Shown here piece by piece: positions 10,375 to 21,265 of a stretch of DNA of 64,000 nucleotides (its first letter is position 1; each line of letters begins with the position of its first letter). The DNA comes from Candidatus Peribacteria bacterium (GTDB lineage Bacteria; Patescibacteriota; Gracilibacteria; BD1-5; UBA6164), in the NCBI GenBank assembly GCA_023898505.1, contig CP060226.1, forward strand, positions 248,001-312,000, read 5' to 3'. Under the pieces are notes generated by a model. The model worked only from the letters and a program-made list of their open reading frames with translations, was not told the origin of the DNA and ran no database searches. The position numbers and the translations under genes were made by a program.

Positions 10375-10739
10375 AGAAACCAGAGTGTAAAAGTATATAA
10401 AAGTAGTTCTTTAACTTATTGTCATTACGAGTGAAACGAAGTAATCTTAGAACCAGAAATTTTGTCATTCCTGTGAAGACAGTCCCGAGTACTCGGGATA
10501 TAACTAATTTTCCTTATTTACTTTTGTGACCAAAAGTACGTTTTAGCTTATTGTCATCACGAGGAGCGTCAGCGACATGGTGATCTTCAAAGATTTCTTC
10601 TCGAAAATACTCAAGATCATAATTGTATTTTACTTATTCATGATTCCGTATCAAGTACGGAATGACAAGTATTTATTCTTAAATAAAGAAGCATTTCTTC
10701 CATCCCTCCTATCAACCTATTCCCCTATAAACCTCTCTC
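10375..10739. repeat. Gene-free spacer of dispersed repeats
   Basis: No gene seen in 365 bases. Contains a TCATTACGAGTGAAACGAAG unit, TCCCGAGTACTCGGGA, a block with CATCACGAGGAGCGTCAGCG, and GATTCCGTATCAAGTACGGA. The part 10550-10690 is an inverted, slightly diverged copy of 2741-2885. Confidence 0.8.
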
Positions 10740-11042
10740 CTACATCCCGACAGAAGTACGGAGATCATGATAGAGTTGTTGTAAATCAGGACTCAAGGAA
10801 AAAAGCAATCACTGTAAAAAGATAATCACAAACAGCACCACAATCGGTACAAGTTCTATCGGACCAATAGTTGTCGGAATCACACTTTTTACAAAGCCAT
10901 AGAGTGGATCGATGATAGCCGCAATAAAACGAGGACGGAAGCGTATTCCAAAGAGTTGGAGCCACGATAAGATAACATCAAAAAAGATGATATAAATAAT
11001 CATATCAAGAAAGATGAGCATCGCAGCAAGAAGCGTAACCAT
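10740..11042 (-). CDS. YggT family membrane protein
   Basis: A 100-residue protein with two hydrophobic stretches: residues about 3-30 (LLAAMLIFLDMIIYIIFFDV) and about 60-80 (IELVPIVVLFVIIFLQG). Between them IRFRPRFIAAIIDPLYGFVK matches the YggT hallmark of an Arg/Pro-rich loop before DPL. One UGA-Gly codon follows FLQ and the gene ends at UAG 10740-10742. YggT proteins are membrane proteins linked to division or osmotic stress; no enzymatic role is known. It begins 12 bases past the stop of the upstream hydrolase gene. Confidence 0.8.
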
Positions 11043-11054
11043 GAATCACAAACG

Positions 11055-14000
11055 TTAAAAAGCTAATACTTGAGATAGGGCTTCTTCAATCGAAGACAGC
11101 AAGAAACGGATTTTTTCCTTTCTATATCTATTTGCTATCTTATCCAAAATATGTTGCTTTTCTAGTTTTATTTGAGATTTTAGTGATTCACGTTTTTCTG
11201 GAGAAAGCAGATGAATTCTCTCTTCAATTTTTGGCAATACTTTTCCATACTTCTCGCTAAATTCTGGATTTTTCTCGAGCGTCTGTATTTCTGGTAAGCT
11301 ATACATATGCAAGAAATCATCAAAATACCCTACTGCTCGCAGAAACTCGTCAGTATATACAGATCTCAGAACACCTCGTTTGAGATCAAAACGACTATAT
11401 CCTGGAGCCAATGGATTTACGAGGTAGAGATAGGATTCATCTGTATTTACTGCCATACTTCCCCACTTTCCACCATTCATTTTATAATCAAATATCTTTC
11501 CATTGTATGCCTGATATTTTTTGAGACTCCCGTCATACCGATAAATATTTCCAGAAGAAGCTACCGTCAAGGATTGGATATCATGGGACGCAGAAAAGAC
11601 CTTCTTTCTTCCAAGTTCTCCTACTTCATACACTTCGTGTCCTTGTATAGCATATAGCTTGGTATCGGCACCTCGAACATAATCGATATACTGGTCTTCT
11701 GCGTTTACTGTACTTCCAGAATACACCAAAGGAAATCTTGAACTCTTGGTATCAAGTACTATATCTTCAAGTGCTTCCTCCCCTACATCTTGGTAACCAG
11801 CAGGATAGACTATGCGCTCAAGTTGCAAACTCTCATCAAAGCCAGTGTATCTGAGCTCTACTTCATTTCCATAGATATCTGATATACTCTCGATCTGATC
11901 ACCCACAGAGTGAAAGATAATCGTGTTATCCAAAGTATTACTTACCGCAAGCAATTCTCCCGTTGGAGTGTAGATGATGTCATACGTGTTTTCTCCCTCT
12001 TGCAGGGAAATAATAGCCTTCTTCTCGGTATCAAACGTATACACTTTGGAATCATACGAGACCTCGATATCAAATCCCTTTGCTCTACAGGTTCCCACTT
12101 CCCCCGTAGATCTATACTGAAATCCGGCTATTCTTTCACAGGAAACCGTTTGTCCATCGGGAAATTGTAGCTCCAATCTCGCCTCAGTGTAGTCAAAATC
12201 GGTACGTACCTGAAAAGCGTGAGAGAGCTGTTTCTCGGCATCGATATACACAGGAAGTGAAAATGAAGGAAACTGCAGATGAAGTGCTGGAGAAAGGATC
12301 GAAGCTACTTCCGTATCATTTTCTTGTTCTCCTGTAGTAGATCTTCTCTCAAGAATCAGCGTCTTTTTTGCTGATGGTAGTTCTATCGGTTGTCCAGATG
12401 TATCAAGCAGTGACACTTCTAACTGATACTTTCATACGGCGGGAAGCGCTACTTCAAATACTCCTGTAATATCCTGTAAAGTTGTAGAAATGAGAGTATG
12501 ATTTTCATCAAACAGGCTTATTTCGATTGACGCGACATCATCATGATTTCCTCTGATACTATAGCGTACATCGAGCGCATCATCCAAAGTTGTGTACAGA
12601 TCTTTCTCGATATCCAGAGTTGTCGGAGTTGTCTCCCCAATATCGATATAGGCGAGATCTTGCTCCCCATCCAAACTCACCACTTCATAATCATCTCCAA
12701 AACCATCCTGCGCTGCTCCTGCAATGATCAGTGGTTTTATATCTTGTCAAACTCACCCCAGAGGATCATCTCATGCAGGAGATGAGGAAGAGGTATCGAT
12801 ATCTTGTACGACGATATGATACTCTCCTTCTCCCGTGGCGTAGGTTTTAATCGTGTGGTCAACTGCACCGGTCTCACTGACAGGGATGAGAAAAAACTCT
12901 GGCTGACCAGACTCTCCACTACTCCCGCTTGTCCATGCTCCTGGGATTTCATTAACAATCATCCCGGTATCTGGATCGATTCCTATCCTCCTTCCTCTTT
13001 CATCCTCAATCATCAGGTTTATCGGAGAGAGGATATCGTAGCGAAGAGTTCGACCAATTTTTCCAGAAACATCTATATTATAGTGAGGTTCCCCATCATC
13101 GACCGTAACTGGAAATACCTGAAAGTGAGGTTCTGAGAAATATCTATCTATAACACTATTATTCGATCAAAATCATTCATAGGTACTATACCCAAGATTT
13201 TGAATTAATGATTTTCTCAAAATATTTTGCTGAAGAGAAATGCTGGAAATTGGTTTTGCTCCCGAAATAACCTGTAATACCCTCCCTGCTGCTGCAATTG
13301 GCATCCCTGTATGGTTACATACTTCAAATGTCGTTCCAACTCCAATATTTGTATACACAGGGTTTTCTAATATCTGATTATGTTCAAAGAGACCAAAATT
13401 AGACTTTGCTCATGGCGCATAACAAGTAATTTCCTCGGATCGAAATTTTTCATGTTCCACTTCTTTGCCTGTCAGGCTATCATTGGGCACGAGTCGGAGA
13501 TTGAGGGTTGGCACCGTCCCATCCCCCCCAATACCTGTTTCGTTTCGATAGACACTTGAAATATTATATCGATTAAACCTTACTATTCATAAATAGGCAT
13601 CATAAATATCCTTTCCATCTATTGTATCAGAGATATCATTTTTTACCGTTCATCATCCTGATACTTCTGTACTTGAGGTATCTAAAGAAAACGATACGAT
13701 ATTATTTGCATCCTTGTTTCCTGTTATCGTAGAATAATACAACACAAAATTATCTACCTTATTCCAGATTTTATTGATATTTTCCGTGGTATTTAAATCT
13801 TCTAAAAAGCTATTTTTCGGATAATTTTCTGGTGATAATTTATATCCATTTTTTGACACATATCGAAGCTTTTCATTATAGTCTCGGTTTTTCTCAACAT
13901 CAGGAAGTAATTGCCCTATGGTTACCATCCCATTTGGGATTTTTTCCTCATATCCATGAATAAGTCGGTAAAAGTAGTCATCCGTTAAATTGAGAGACCA

Positions 14001-14831
14001 AGTTGCTTGCCACTTTAGGGCTCCTCCCAACATCCATCCATCAGTCATCTCTATATCTCCATGTTCCCAAATAGGTAGGGCTTTCGGAGAACCACGATGC
14101 GGGGTAGCGATGGTGATGAGATTATGAACGCGGATATTTGAGGAGATAGAATCGGAAGGGAAAGGATTTTTGCAGGAAATAAGAGAGAAGTCATTAATTT
14201 TACCATTACTAATATAATTATCTTCTTTCCCTTGATCTTTTCTTCAATTATACCCAGAAATATCAAACTCTCATTGTGGAGTTATTATATATTGTACACA
14301 CATATCTTCTAACATCGCTCTTGCAACGAGTCCTCCCATAGAGTGAGCGATAATATTGACCTTGCCAATATTGCAGCCATTTTGACGCTCATACTCCTCT
14401 AGTATACGACCAATAAGTTGAGTGAGGAGCGTGGCGGTAATCTTGTTATCATGCTTCCAATCATACCCAAAGAGATAGAGTGCTCCCTTTGGATTCCCTT
14501 CGATACGAAGTGTAAACTCATCATCATAAAAGACATCTTCTATCGTATACCCTGCTCGCTTAAAGGTAAAAAAGAGTGGATCATACACATGAGTAATTGG
14601 ATCGGGGATCCAGCGCTTCACTCGACTTTGTCCGTACCCTTCCTCACTATACCAAGAAGCGAGTATTCCAGGAATAAATATCGTTGGAATATCGGTTTCT
14701 CGATAGTTTTGACAGGTGGTATCACCAAAACGAACGATTTTTTGCTCTTGAAGTGTTAAATTATCATACGAAAATAGTTGAGGTATCGTAAAAAATACTA
14801 ATACCATAAAAATAACTATCAAAGATTTCAT
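11055..14831 (-). CDS. Large exported alpha/beta-hydrolase (lipase-like) with beta-rich C-terminal region
   Basis: A single 1258-residue frame when UGA is Gly. Residues 1-21 (MKSLIVIFMVLVFFTIPQLF) are a signal peptide. IPTIFIPGILASWYSEEGYG is the oxyanion region and NIIAHSMGGLVARAML (about 160-175) is the nucleophile elbow with Ser, as in PGAP1/lipase-like hydrolases. ATPHRGSP and GGDGTVPTLNLRLV match lipase-family segments that carry the Asp. From about residue 600 the protein is beta-rich: TYDIIYTPTGELLAVSN and DIYGNEVELRYTGFDE recall YD/NHL-type repeats, and the C-terminus is a basic helical tail. It probably acts outside the cell on host or community lipids or esters (inference). Confidence 0.8.
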
Positions 14832-14840
14832 TCATTGCAA

Positions 14841-15707
14841 TTAAAGAATATTAAAATCTATTCATTGTATTTGGTATAATCTATTCATTATTGATGTAGT
14901 TAATTCAGACATTAACTCATTTCTATTTTCTTTTCATAGAGAACTGTTATAAGCAAATATTATATCATCAATAATTCAATGTATTTTATCATCTTGTATA
15001 TAACTCTTATATGATTGAATTTTATTTATATATGTATCTAGAAATATAGTATCTCAAGAAAAGTAATCATCTAATAAATCTTTTAAGAAATACACCTGAA
15101 ACGTCACGTCTGGATAGGACTGAAAAGCAACATCATAGCCAAATCTCTCCATATCACGAAAGACTTGCGCATACAGTTCTGGGATATTATGATCTTTTGC
15201 AAACTCTAGTGCCTGGATACTCTCCTCCAAGGTCTGGAACTTCGCATAGGATCAGATATCAAAACCATATTTCTGAACTAAGGCAAGATATTCATCTGTA
15301 TCCGTTATATACTCTCCTTGCCAATCACGATATCCGAGAAGCGCAGGGTGCTCGGTATACACATAGCGTTCATTACTCACCAAAAAGAGGAGATATCCAA
15401 AAATTGAGAGCCCAAGGGCAATAATCACCAAGAGGTGAATCATATGCTCGGTGAGTTTCTTTGATACACGTATCCACCAAGCGATACCAATAATGATAGC
15501 AAGGATAGGCAAACCTATCCACAGAGTAGAAATACGAAAGTCATCGTAAAGAAAACTCGGATCATACGGATATAAAAAGAAATAATATCCATCGCCTGGA
15601 AGGATATAGTAGTAAAACTTTGTTACGAGCAAGTAGGTAATCAATATTGCTATCGCAAGTGCTCATCTCCTGTGGGTGTAGAAAAAGTGGGGGGTGTGTT
15701 TTGTCAT
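14841..15707 (-). CDS. Membrane protein of unknown function with soluble C-terminal half
   Basis: 288 residues from ATG 15705-15707. There are three hydrophobic segments near residues 17-32 (ALAIAILITYLLVTKFYY), 58-75 (TLWIGLPILAIIIGIAWW) and 86-105. The remainder is soluble (FQTLEESIQALEFAKDHN, AQVFRDMERFGYDVAF). Five UGA codons are read as Gly, four of them in the last third. The stop lies 9 bases before the start of the hydrolase gene, so the two and the next upstream membrane gene probably form one operon. No family recognised. Confidence 0.75.
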
Positions 15708-15721
15708 AGAAAAAAGAAAAT

Positions 15722-16066
15722 TTAAAATAAATGAAATGTACTTGTATCTAACCAAAGTGCAATCATAAAAAAGGTAAAAAATCAGAACATAGAAATTGAA
15801 ACTACGAACAGAAAAAAAGAAAGTATACTGACATGATTTACCTTCAATATATACAGTGTCGATAAAAAAGAAAGCACCACTATGGGGAACATAAGTGTAG
15901 GATAAAAAAGATATACCATCATTGCTTCAAATTGAAAAGGATCTGCCCAAATCATTGGAGATGAAAGATATATAACATTAAATATAAACAACTTTCCACT
16001 TCCAATGATATTCTTTCGATCACTTTTATAACCAAAGAGTCTACGTTGAATCTCTATCTTTTCCAT
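15722..16066 (-). CDS. Small membrane protein of unknown function
   Basis: 114 residues, MEKIEIQRRLFGYKSDRKN then at least three hydrophobic stretches (KLFIFNVIYLSSPMIW, MMVYLFYPTLMFPIVVLSFL, ILSFFLFVVSISMFG). One UGA-Gly codon at 15782-15784 extends it to UAA 15722-15724. It lies 14 bases upstream of the next membrane gene and is probably the first gene of the hydrolase operon. Confidence 0.65.
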
Positions 16067-16144
16067 AAATATTTATCCTTACAAGATATTATAATAAGAT
16101 ATTTACCCAACAACTATTACCTCCGTATTAATTTTTTGAAAGAT

Positions 16145-16280
16145 TCTCGTCATTCTGAACTTGCGTGTCCCGAGAACTCGGTGAATTCAGAATCATCACT
16201 GTAAGATAAACTTATTTACTTCAATATAATTTCAAAGACTCTTTGTATTATTCTATCGAGAGTACTTGCGATAGAATCTT
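16145..16280. repeat. Dispersed palindromic repeats
   Basis: CATTCTGAACTTGCGTGTCC, CGAGAACTCGG and AATTCAGAATCATCA form one composite palindrome. ATTCTATCGAGAGTACTTGC GATAGAAT forms a second. They lie between the hydrolase operon and the defence island and mark its left border. Confidence 0.75.
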
Positions 16281-16287
16281 GTTCCCC

Positions 16288-17040
16288 TTATCACTTTTTA
16301 AAGATAAACAAGTGTTCGTGCATAATGAGGAGAAAATTAAACTCTTTGCTTCTTTTCGCCCAGAAACCTGTAGCCTTACAGTTATGTTGCACCTTGATAA
16401 TATCCTCTTTGAGGATAAACCCTACCTTTAGAAACCTCTCCATTACCTTAAATGCTAGAGGAATATACATCTTTTCTCTCCTTGTATCCCCCATAAGTAT
16501 CGCACAGGTTCTCCCAGGCTTCAATACTCGGTAGGCTTCTTTTGCAACTTTTTCTATTTTATCGCAAAATGCATCGATATCATGAATATTGGAAAGATCT
16601 TCCGCAATCTTCCCTTCACTGTATTTGATGATATCTGCATACGGCGGGTGCATAAGTACAAAGTCGATACTTTCTTTTTTGAGTTTCTCGTTTTTTTCTG
16701 TGGCATCATGTAACTGCAGGTGTGTTTTTGCTCCATTATCTAGGTCAAAATCAAGTGCTTCTTTTGTTAAGCTAATAGCTTCAGGATTGATATCATAACA
16801 CCACAGATTTCTATCAAGAAGTTTTGCTTCAATCGCTGTAGTTCCTCCCCCTATCATCGGATCTAAAAGGGTATCCCCTTCTTTTGAATATCGTAATATG
16901 AGATTTCTCACTACCTCTGGCGACCAATTTCCACGATACTTACTATTATGCGTCATCCAGTTTCCCCTACGAGGAAATGACCATACGGTCGAACACTCTT
17001 GCTCAAATTGTTCAGGAGGAAGTTTTTGTTGTTTAGACAT
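16288..17040 (-). CDS. DNA methyltransferase, N6-adenine/N4-cytosine type
   Basis: A 250-residue SAM-dependent methylase. TLLDPMIGGGTTAIEAKLL (about 55-73) is the SAM-binding motif I, and FVLMHPPYADIIKY (about 122-135) is the catalytic motif IV in HPPY form. NWMTHNSKYRGNWSPEVV near residue 27 and RVLKPGRTCAILMGD are typical of the N6_N4_Mtase group whose motif order places HNSKYRGN before motif I. It is the last gene of the minus-strand defence island, and its ATG overlaps the stop of the preceding small gene. Target sequence unknown. It might equally be a tRNA-guanine methylase-like fold. Confidence 0.75.
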
Positions 17041-17287
17041 TTTGAGAGTATATTAGATGTAAATTAAGTTCTTCATCGTAATCAATCCACTGCGGATTAC
17101 TTTTTTTAAATGTTCACTTTTTGAATTCTACATTTTCTATTTTTTCACAGTCTTCATGAACTTTAGATGTAAAATAAAATCACCAATTTCTTCCACAAAA
17201 CACAAAATCATTCTCCACACTTACCTCCCACTCTATGTTTTCTTCGATATTATCAAGATAATAGAGCTCTTTAAACTTTCTTCTCAT
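17033..17287 (-). CDS. Small hypothetical protein in defence island
   Basis: 84 residues read with UGA as Gly: MRRKFKELYYLDNIEENIEW, then VFCGRNWGFYFTSKVHEDC and QWIDYDEELNLHLIYSQNV. It overlaps the HTH gene upstream by 17 bases and the methylase start downstream by 8, so the three are translationally linked. No family recognised. Confidence 0.55.
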
Positions 17288-17477
17288 TTTTTGATCGTAA
17301 TAAAATACAAATTTCAAGTCAGAGAAAATCAAGAATTTTTTTCAAAGTAGGGTTATCAAAATTTTTTGTTCTCATCGCTTTATAAAAGTTTTGCTTTGAA
17401 ATCCCTAACTCAGAATATACATCTGCTTGTTTCAAATGCCTCTGCTTCAAAATTTCTTTTATTTGTTTCTCTAACAT
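17271..17477 (-). CDS. HTH regulator (Cro/C1-like), possible controller of the island
   Basis: 68 residues: MLEKQIKEILKQRHLKQADV, then ELGISKQNFYKAM, with spacing typical of a lambda-repressor-like helix-turn-helix (QADVYSELGISKQNFYKAM, residues 18-36). One UGA-Gly codon lies in LDFLGLEI. Its size and position before a methylase resemble the C (controller) proteins of restriction-modification loci. That role is inference from context. Confidence 0.65.
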
Positions 17478-17519
17478 TCGTATTGTATTATTTTCTTATA
17501 ATAAGTCAACTATTATGGT

Positions 17520-18053
17520 TTACTTTTGATAATTTGATGTTGCATCGGTAATAACTTGATACAAATCTGAATAATCTTTTCACAAGGCTGAAAACATTTT
17601 CTGAAACATATACGCATCTGAACGATTATTTTTCTCTTGAAGAAGTAATAAATATCAAGAAAAGATAAGAAAATCTACATGATAATATCCACTATTATTT
17701 AATTCCTCAAACTTCTTGATATCATCTAATAAGATCAAAAATAGGTCATTTAGATTTTGATCTTTTTTATATAAACGCTGTAAAGTCGCCGTTGCCTCTT
17801 TTGGGGAATTTTCATCCCATAACTTTTGAAAGAAGGCAACCAATTCTTTTATCTTTTCAATATTATGTTCTCTCTTTAACATCCAATCAACTATCCAGTG
17901 AATATGTTTTGGTTGTCTCCAATGTCCTGTTCCATTATCATCTTTATATTTTACTCTGATATCATACTCCGAAATTTTTCCTGGAATGATTCAAATTGTA
18001 ATTCCATTTGAAAGCTGCAAGATATCAAGAGCCTCTAGTAAGTCTTTTCCCAT
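17520..18053 (-). CDS. Hypothetical protein in defence island
   Basis: 177 residues from ATG 18051-18053 (MGKDLLEALDILQLSNGITI) with three UGA-Gly codons. YDIRVKYKDDNGTGHWRQPK and KHIHWIVDWMLKREHNI precede a helical part (KIKELVAFFQKLWDENSP, TATLQRLYKKDQNLNDLF). No catalytic motif is seen. It follows the 125-residue gene by 6 bases and probably belongs to the restriction unit. Its function is unknown. Confidence 0.65.
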
Positions 18054-18059
18054 TTTTGA

Positions 18060-18437
18060 TTATTTTATATCTAAAAAATCCATAACATATCTTTGAAGAC
18101 GAATAATCGTCTCTTCGGAATATTCAAGCGCTAGCTGCGCTTCCTCCATAACAGTATCATCTGTAAATTCTTTTTGAAAAGCACAGGACGAATATCCATC
18201 ATCTTTTTTATCAGTTGCGTAAGTCAAAAGTTGATGCGCCATAATATCATCCTTAAAGTCCTCTATATTTTGCGAACAGATTTGAAATGTCAGAGGGTTG
18301 ATAGTCACTTCTACTACAAGAAAAACTCGAGATACTTCATCTCAAAGAACTCTTGACTGAACTATTAAGTCTACTTCTGAGTATGGGTAATCTTCTCCCC
18401 ATAACATATCTCTTTGTTTTTTCGTGATTTTTTTCAT
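18060..18437 (-). CDS. Hypothetical protein next to DpnII-like endonuclease
   Basis: 125 residues, MKKITKKQRDMLWGEDYPYS then RVFLVVEVTINPLTFQICSQ and EEAQLALEYSEETIIRLQRY. One UGA-Gly codon. The start follows the endonuclease stop by 2 bases, implying coupled translation. The length and the beta-then-helix pattern would fit a small accessory or immunity subunit, but no family is recognised. Confidence 0.65.
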
Positions 18438-18439
18438 AC

Positions 18440-19309
18440 CTATTTGATTACAGTACCTAAAATTCCCCTTTTCAACATCTCAATATTATAAATATTTCCA
18501 TCCATTTTATCATATGCTTCTTCTAGTGGTTTTAGTGCCGTATTCCATCCTAAACCATCAGTAATCCAGAAAAATGGAATATCCTGCTTTTTCATAAAAT
18601 GATACAGTCAAATAAACTCTCCTGCAACGGCTTTTAATTTACTCCCCCCTCCACCATAGTAGTTCACTTCAAGTAGCGAAACCGTGTGATTTTTGGAGTC
18701 ATAGATCGCAAAATCAAATCTCCTACTTGATTTATCTGATTGTACGTCTACACCCCACTCAGACTTTATAAAACTTGCGGTTGCTTGTTCTTTGTATTCA
18801 AACCATGGGTTCTTTTGACACAATTCTTGTACAAATCCTTCCACGAGATCTTCCATCAAATCTCCAGTTCTATTTTTTCTCGCATTTGAGTCGAGTCAGG
18901 TCTCTATCCCAAAAACATAATCATCTAAATTTGAAACTTTTTTTGACACAAACAGTTCTTGTAACCCTGATTTTGCAAAAAATCAAAGCATATCTGTATC
19001 ATTGAAACTCTCTTCGGGATGAAAAAGATGCTGTATCTCTTGTATCTCAAATGTATCTGTATCAAGTATTTGTTTATCAAAATCTCTCACCGCAATAAGT
19101 ATCGGTAACACGTTTCTTGTTTCTGGATATCATCTCACCAGATCCAAAAATTTGTTTTCAATATCTTGTTCTCCTAGAAGGGCACTGAGTATATGTAACT
19201 GCACCTTGATTTTAAATGTGTTGTCCGAGATTTTATGGAAGTCTGAAAAATAATCCCAAGAGAATATTGAGGGGGTGAAAGTGGATGTTAGTTGTTTAAA
19301 GGTATTCAT
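18440..19309 (-). CDS. Type II restriction endonuclease, DpnII/MboI family (GATC)
   Basis: 289 residues, matching DpnII length. Family signatures include VFGIETGLDSNARKNRTGDL (Gly from UGA), RRFDFAIYDSKNHTVSLLEV with the acidic catalytic strand, NYYGGGGSKLKAVAGEF, FFWITDGLGWNTALKPLEEA and GNIYNIEMLKRG near the C-terminus. DpnII enzymes cut unmethylated GATC. Its Dam-like methylase partner is at 21266-22276, separated from it by the DUF262 and HEPN genes. Four UGA codons are read as Gly, so a standard-code host could not make it intact. The recognition site is inferred from the family. Confidence 0.9.
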
Positions 19310-19316
19310 AAAAGAA

Positions 19317-19952
19317 TTATTTACTTACATCAGGAAACTTAGTTAATGTACTATATCTAAAGTCTAATAGTTCATCCATACTATTATAGTAAGATGTACT
19401 TAAATCAATTAGTCAATTTTCAAGAATTAAAATATATTCTTCTATCTTATTGATATCAAAGTTTATTTTCCCATTATTTCTAAAATAATACTCTGACGAA
19501 TGACCTAAACTATTTCTAAACTTATTAATTTCATTTAATTTTTCTTTAAAAAGGCTTATGTTTCATTTAAAATCATGTTCAATAAATTTCTCAATTCTTC
19601 ATATTCATATTATATTTCATATTAATTGTCATATCATAGAAGAAAAGCCCCTATATGTTCCATCATGATTTTCCATAATAACCCTTTCAACCTTCAATAA
19701 CTCATGTTTTATATAAGTCTCAAAACCAGTTTCTTTTAATAGGAGATCAAAGTATTTTTTATAGTATAAAGATATTATACTTTCCAATAAAAATTCATTT
19801 ACAGAATTAATTCCGATGATTACAAAATTTTTCTTAGTAATAAGAAAAGTAGTATCCATAGAATCGATTACTTGTATCTCATTATTCCAATTTCGTATAA
19901 ATTGAAAATTTTGTTTTATTATTTTCTGAATTTCCTGTAAATAAAGATCCAT
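19317..19952 (-). CDS. HEPN-domain protein paired with DUF262 gene
   Basis: 211 residues with at least six UGA-Gly codons. The mostly helical sequence includes NKFRNSLGHSSEYYF near residue 150, which fits the R-x4-H motif of HEPN ribonucleases (RNSLGH), preceded by EKFIEHDFKGNISLFKEKLN. Its ATG (19950-19952) directly follows the DUF262 stop. HEPN-like nucleases of the MAE_28990/MAE_18760 type are known neighbours of DUF262 genes, so a two-gene defence module is likely. The HEPN call rests on one motif plus context. Confidence 0.65.
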
Positions 19953-19954
19953 AA

Positions 19955-21244
19955 TTAACTATTTTTTAAAGATTCAAAAAAAAGTATTGAAGTAGTAACT
20001 CTATCTTCTACATATGTAGGATCGGAAGATCATGGTTTACTTACATGTGTTTCAATAAATCCAGCGTCGCTTTTAAAATCTAATATTTTCTCTTTCAAGA
20101 CAGTACTATCAATATGACTTCAGTATCTATATAAATTTAATAGCCCTACAAATAGGGTATCTATGTATTTTATATTAAATGAATTAGATCTTGGTTTTCA
20201 GGTTTGTGAGTTTGTAACATTTTGGTGTTTAAATAAAGATTCATCTATAAATAAACTATTTAAATCTTGTAATAAAATATTTAAAATATTTATCCTATCA
20301 TCAACATATTGTTGAGTAAACTTATCAGATATACTAGCATACTTATCTAAAAACTTGTTCAAAGGTTTAAAGTACTCAAATCTTTTTCAATTATTATCAA
20401 TAATTCTTCAGATAGTATCTCCTTCCATTTCTTTTCAATATGTATCTAATAATGAGAAAGCTCTTAAAAGCATTTCTCATAATAAAGATGGATTACTTTT
20501 AAACTTTTGAGTTCAAGTAGGTATTAACTTTCTCCAATTATCACTAAAAGATATATCTTTTATTTTCTTCATAAAATCTTTATGATATAAACTATGTCTT
20601 ATCTCTTGAGAGGTTAGTTTTACTCATCAAGTATTCAACCTATAAAAAATTTCTTTTGATAGCATTTCTAAGTCATCCTCCTTACCTACAAACAAAGTAT
20701 ATGTTGGTTTTATTTGAGCAATAATTAAAGACTCTCATTCAAATTTCCTCTGTATATCCTTGTCTAGATCAGAAAAAGTAATTTTTATATTTTTATCATT
20801 AATATCTCAAGTAAAAATAGATTTACTTACCTTTAATTGTAAGTCATCAACGTTATGAAAGTCTCAAAAAGTCGTATCTGGTAAAACGTCTTGTAAACGA
20901 TCCTTATCTAACATAAATCTAATTAAAGATGTTAATCTCTGCTGTCAATCGATTACTAACTGTTTTCAATCTTTCTTAGTAAGCAAAAATAACTGTGGTA
21001 TTGGTAGTCAATTCCATACTGAATCAATGAGTTTTTCTGCCTTCTCATCATCCCATACATATGATCTCTGAAAATTAGGCTGTAATTCAATATCTCACCT
21101 AATGATATATTGAATTATAGAAAAAATAACAGTATTATTTACAGTAACCTGAATCTTATCTCTATCAACAGGATAAATGGAATGATCTTCCACTTCTAAT
21201 CAAAGTTCTTCATCACTCATTTTATCCTCAATATAATCACTCAT
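19955..21244 (-). CDS. DUF262 (GmrS/ParB-like) domain protein
   Basis: 429 residues. KLIDSIWNGLPIPQLFLL, then WKQLVIDGQQRLTSLIRFML with the DGQQR nucleotide-binding motif, and IFYRLNTGGVKLTSQEIRHS are hallmark DUF262 segments, as in the GmrS half of GmrSD type IV restriction enzymes. Many glycines, including two beside the active motif, are UGA codons. It lacks the HNH GmrD half; the adjacent HEPN gene may supply the effector. The start is ATG 21242-21244, shortly after the methylase stop. Confidence 0.85.
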
Positions 21245-21265
21245 AAGAAAACATTAAAAAATAAA

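Noticed and set aside
2741..10690. CRISPR array
   Set aside because: Repeats are short palindromes of several families at irregular spacing and in both orientations, without regular unique spacers or cas genes.
10577..10825. 82-codon plus-strand frame
   Set aside because: Made of dispersed repeat sequence and antisense to the YggT gene end.
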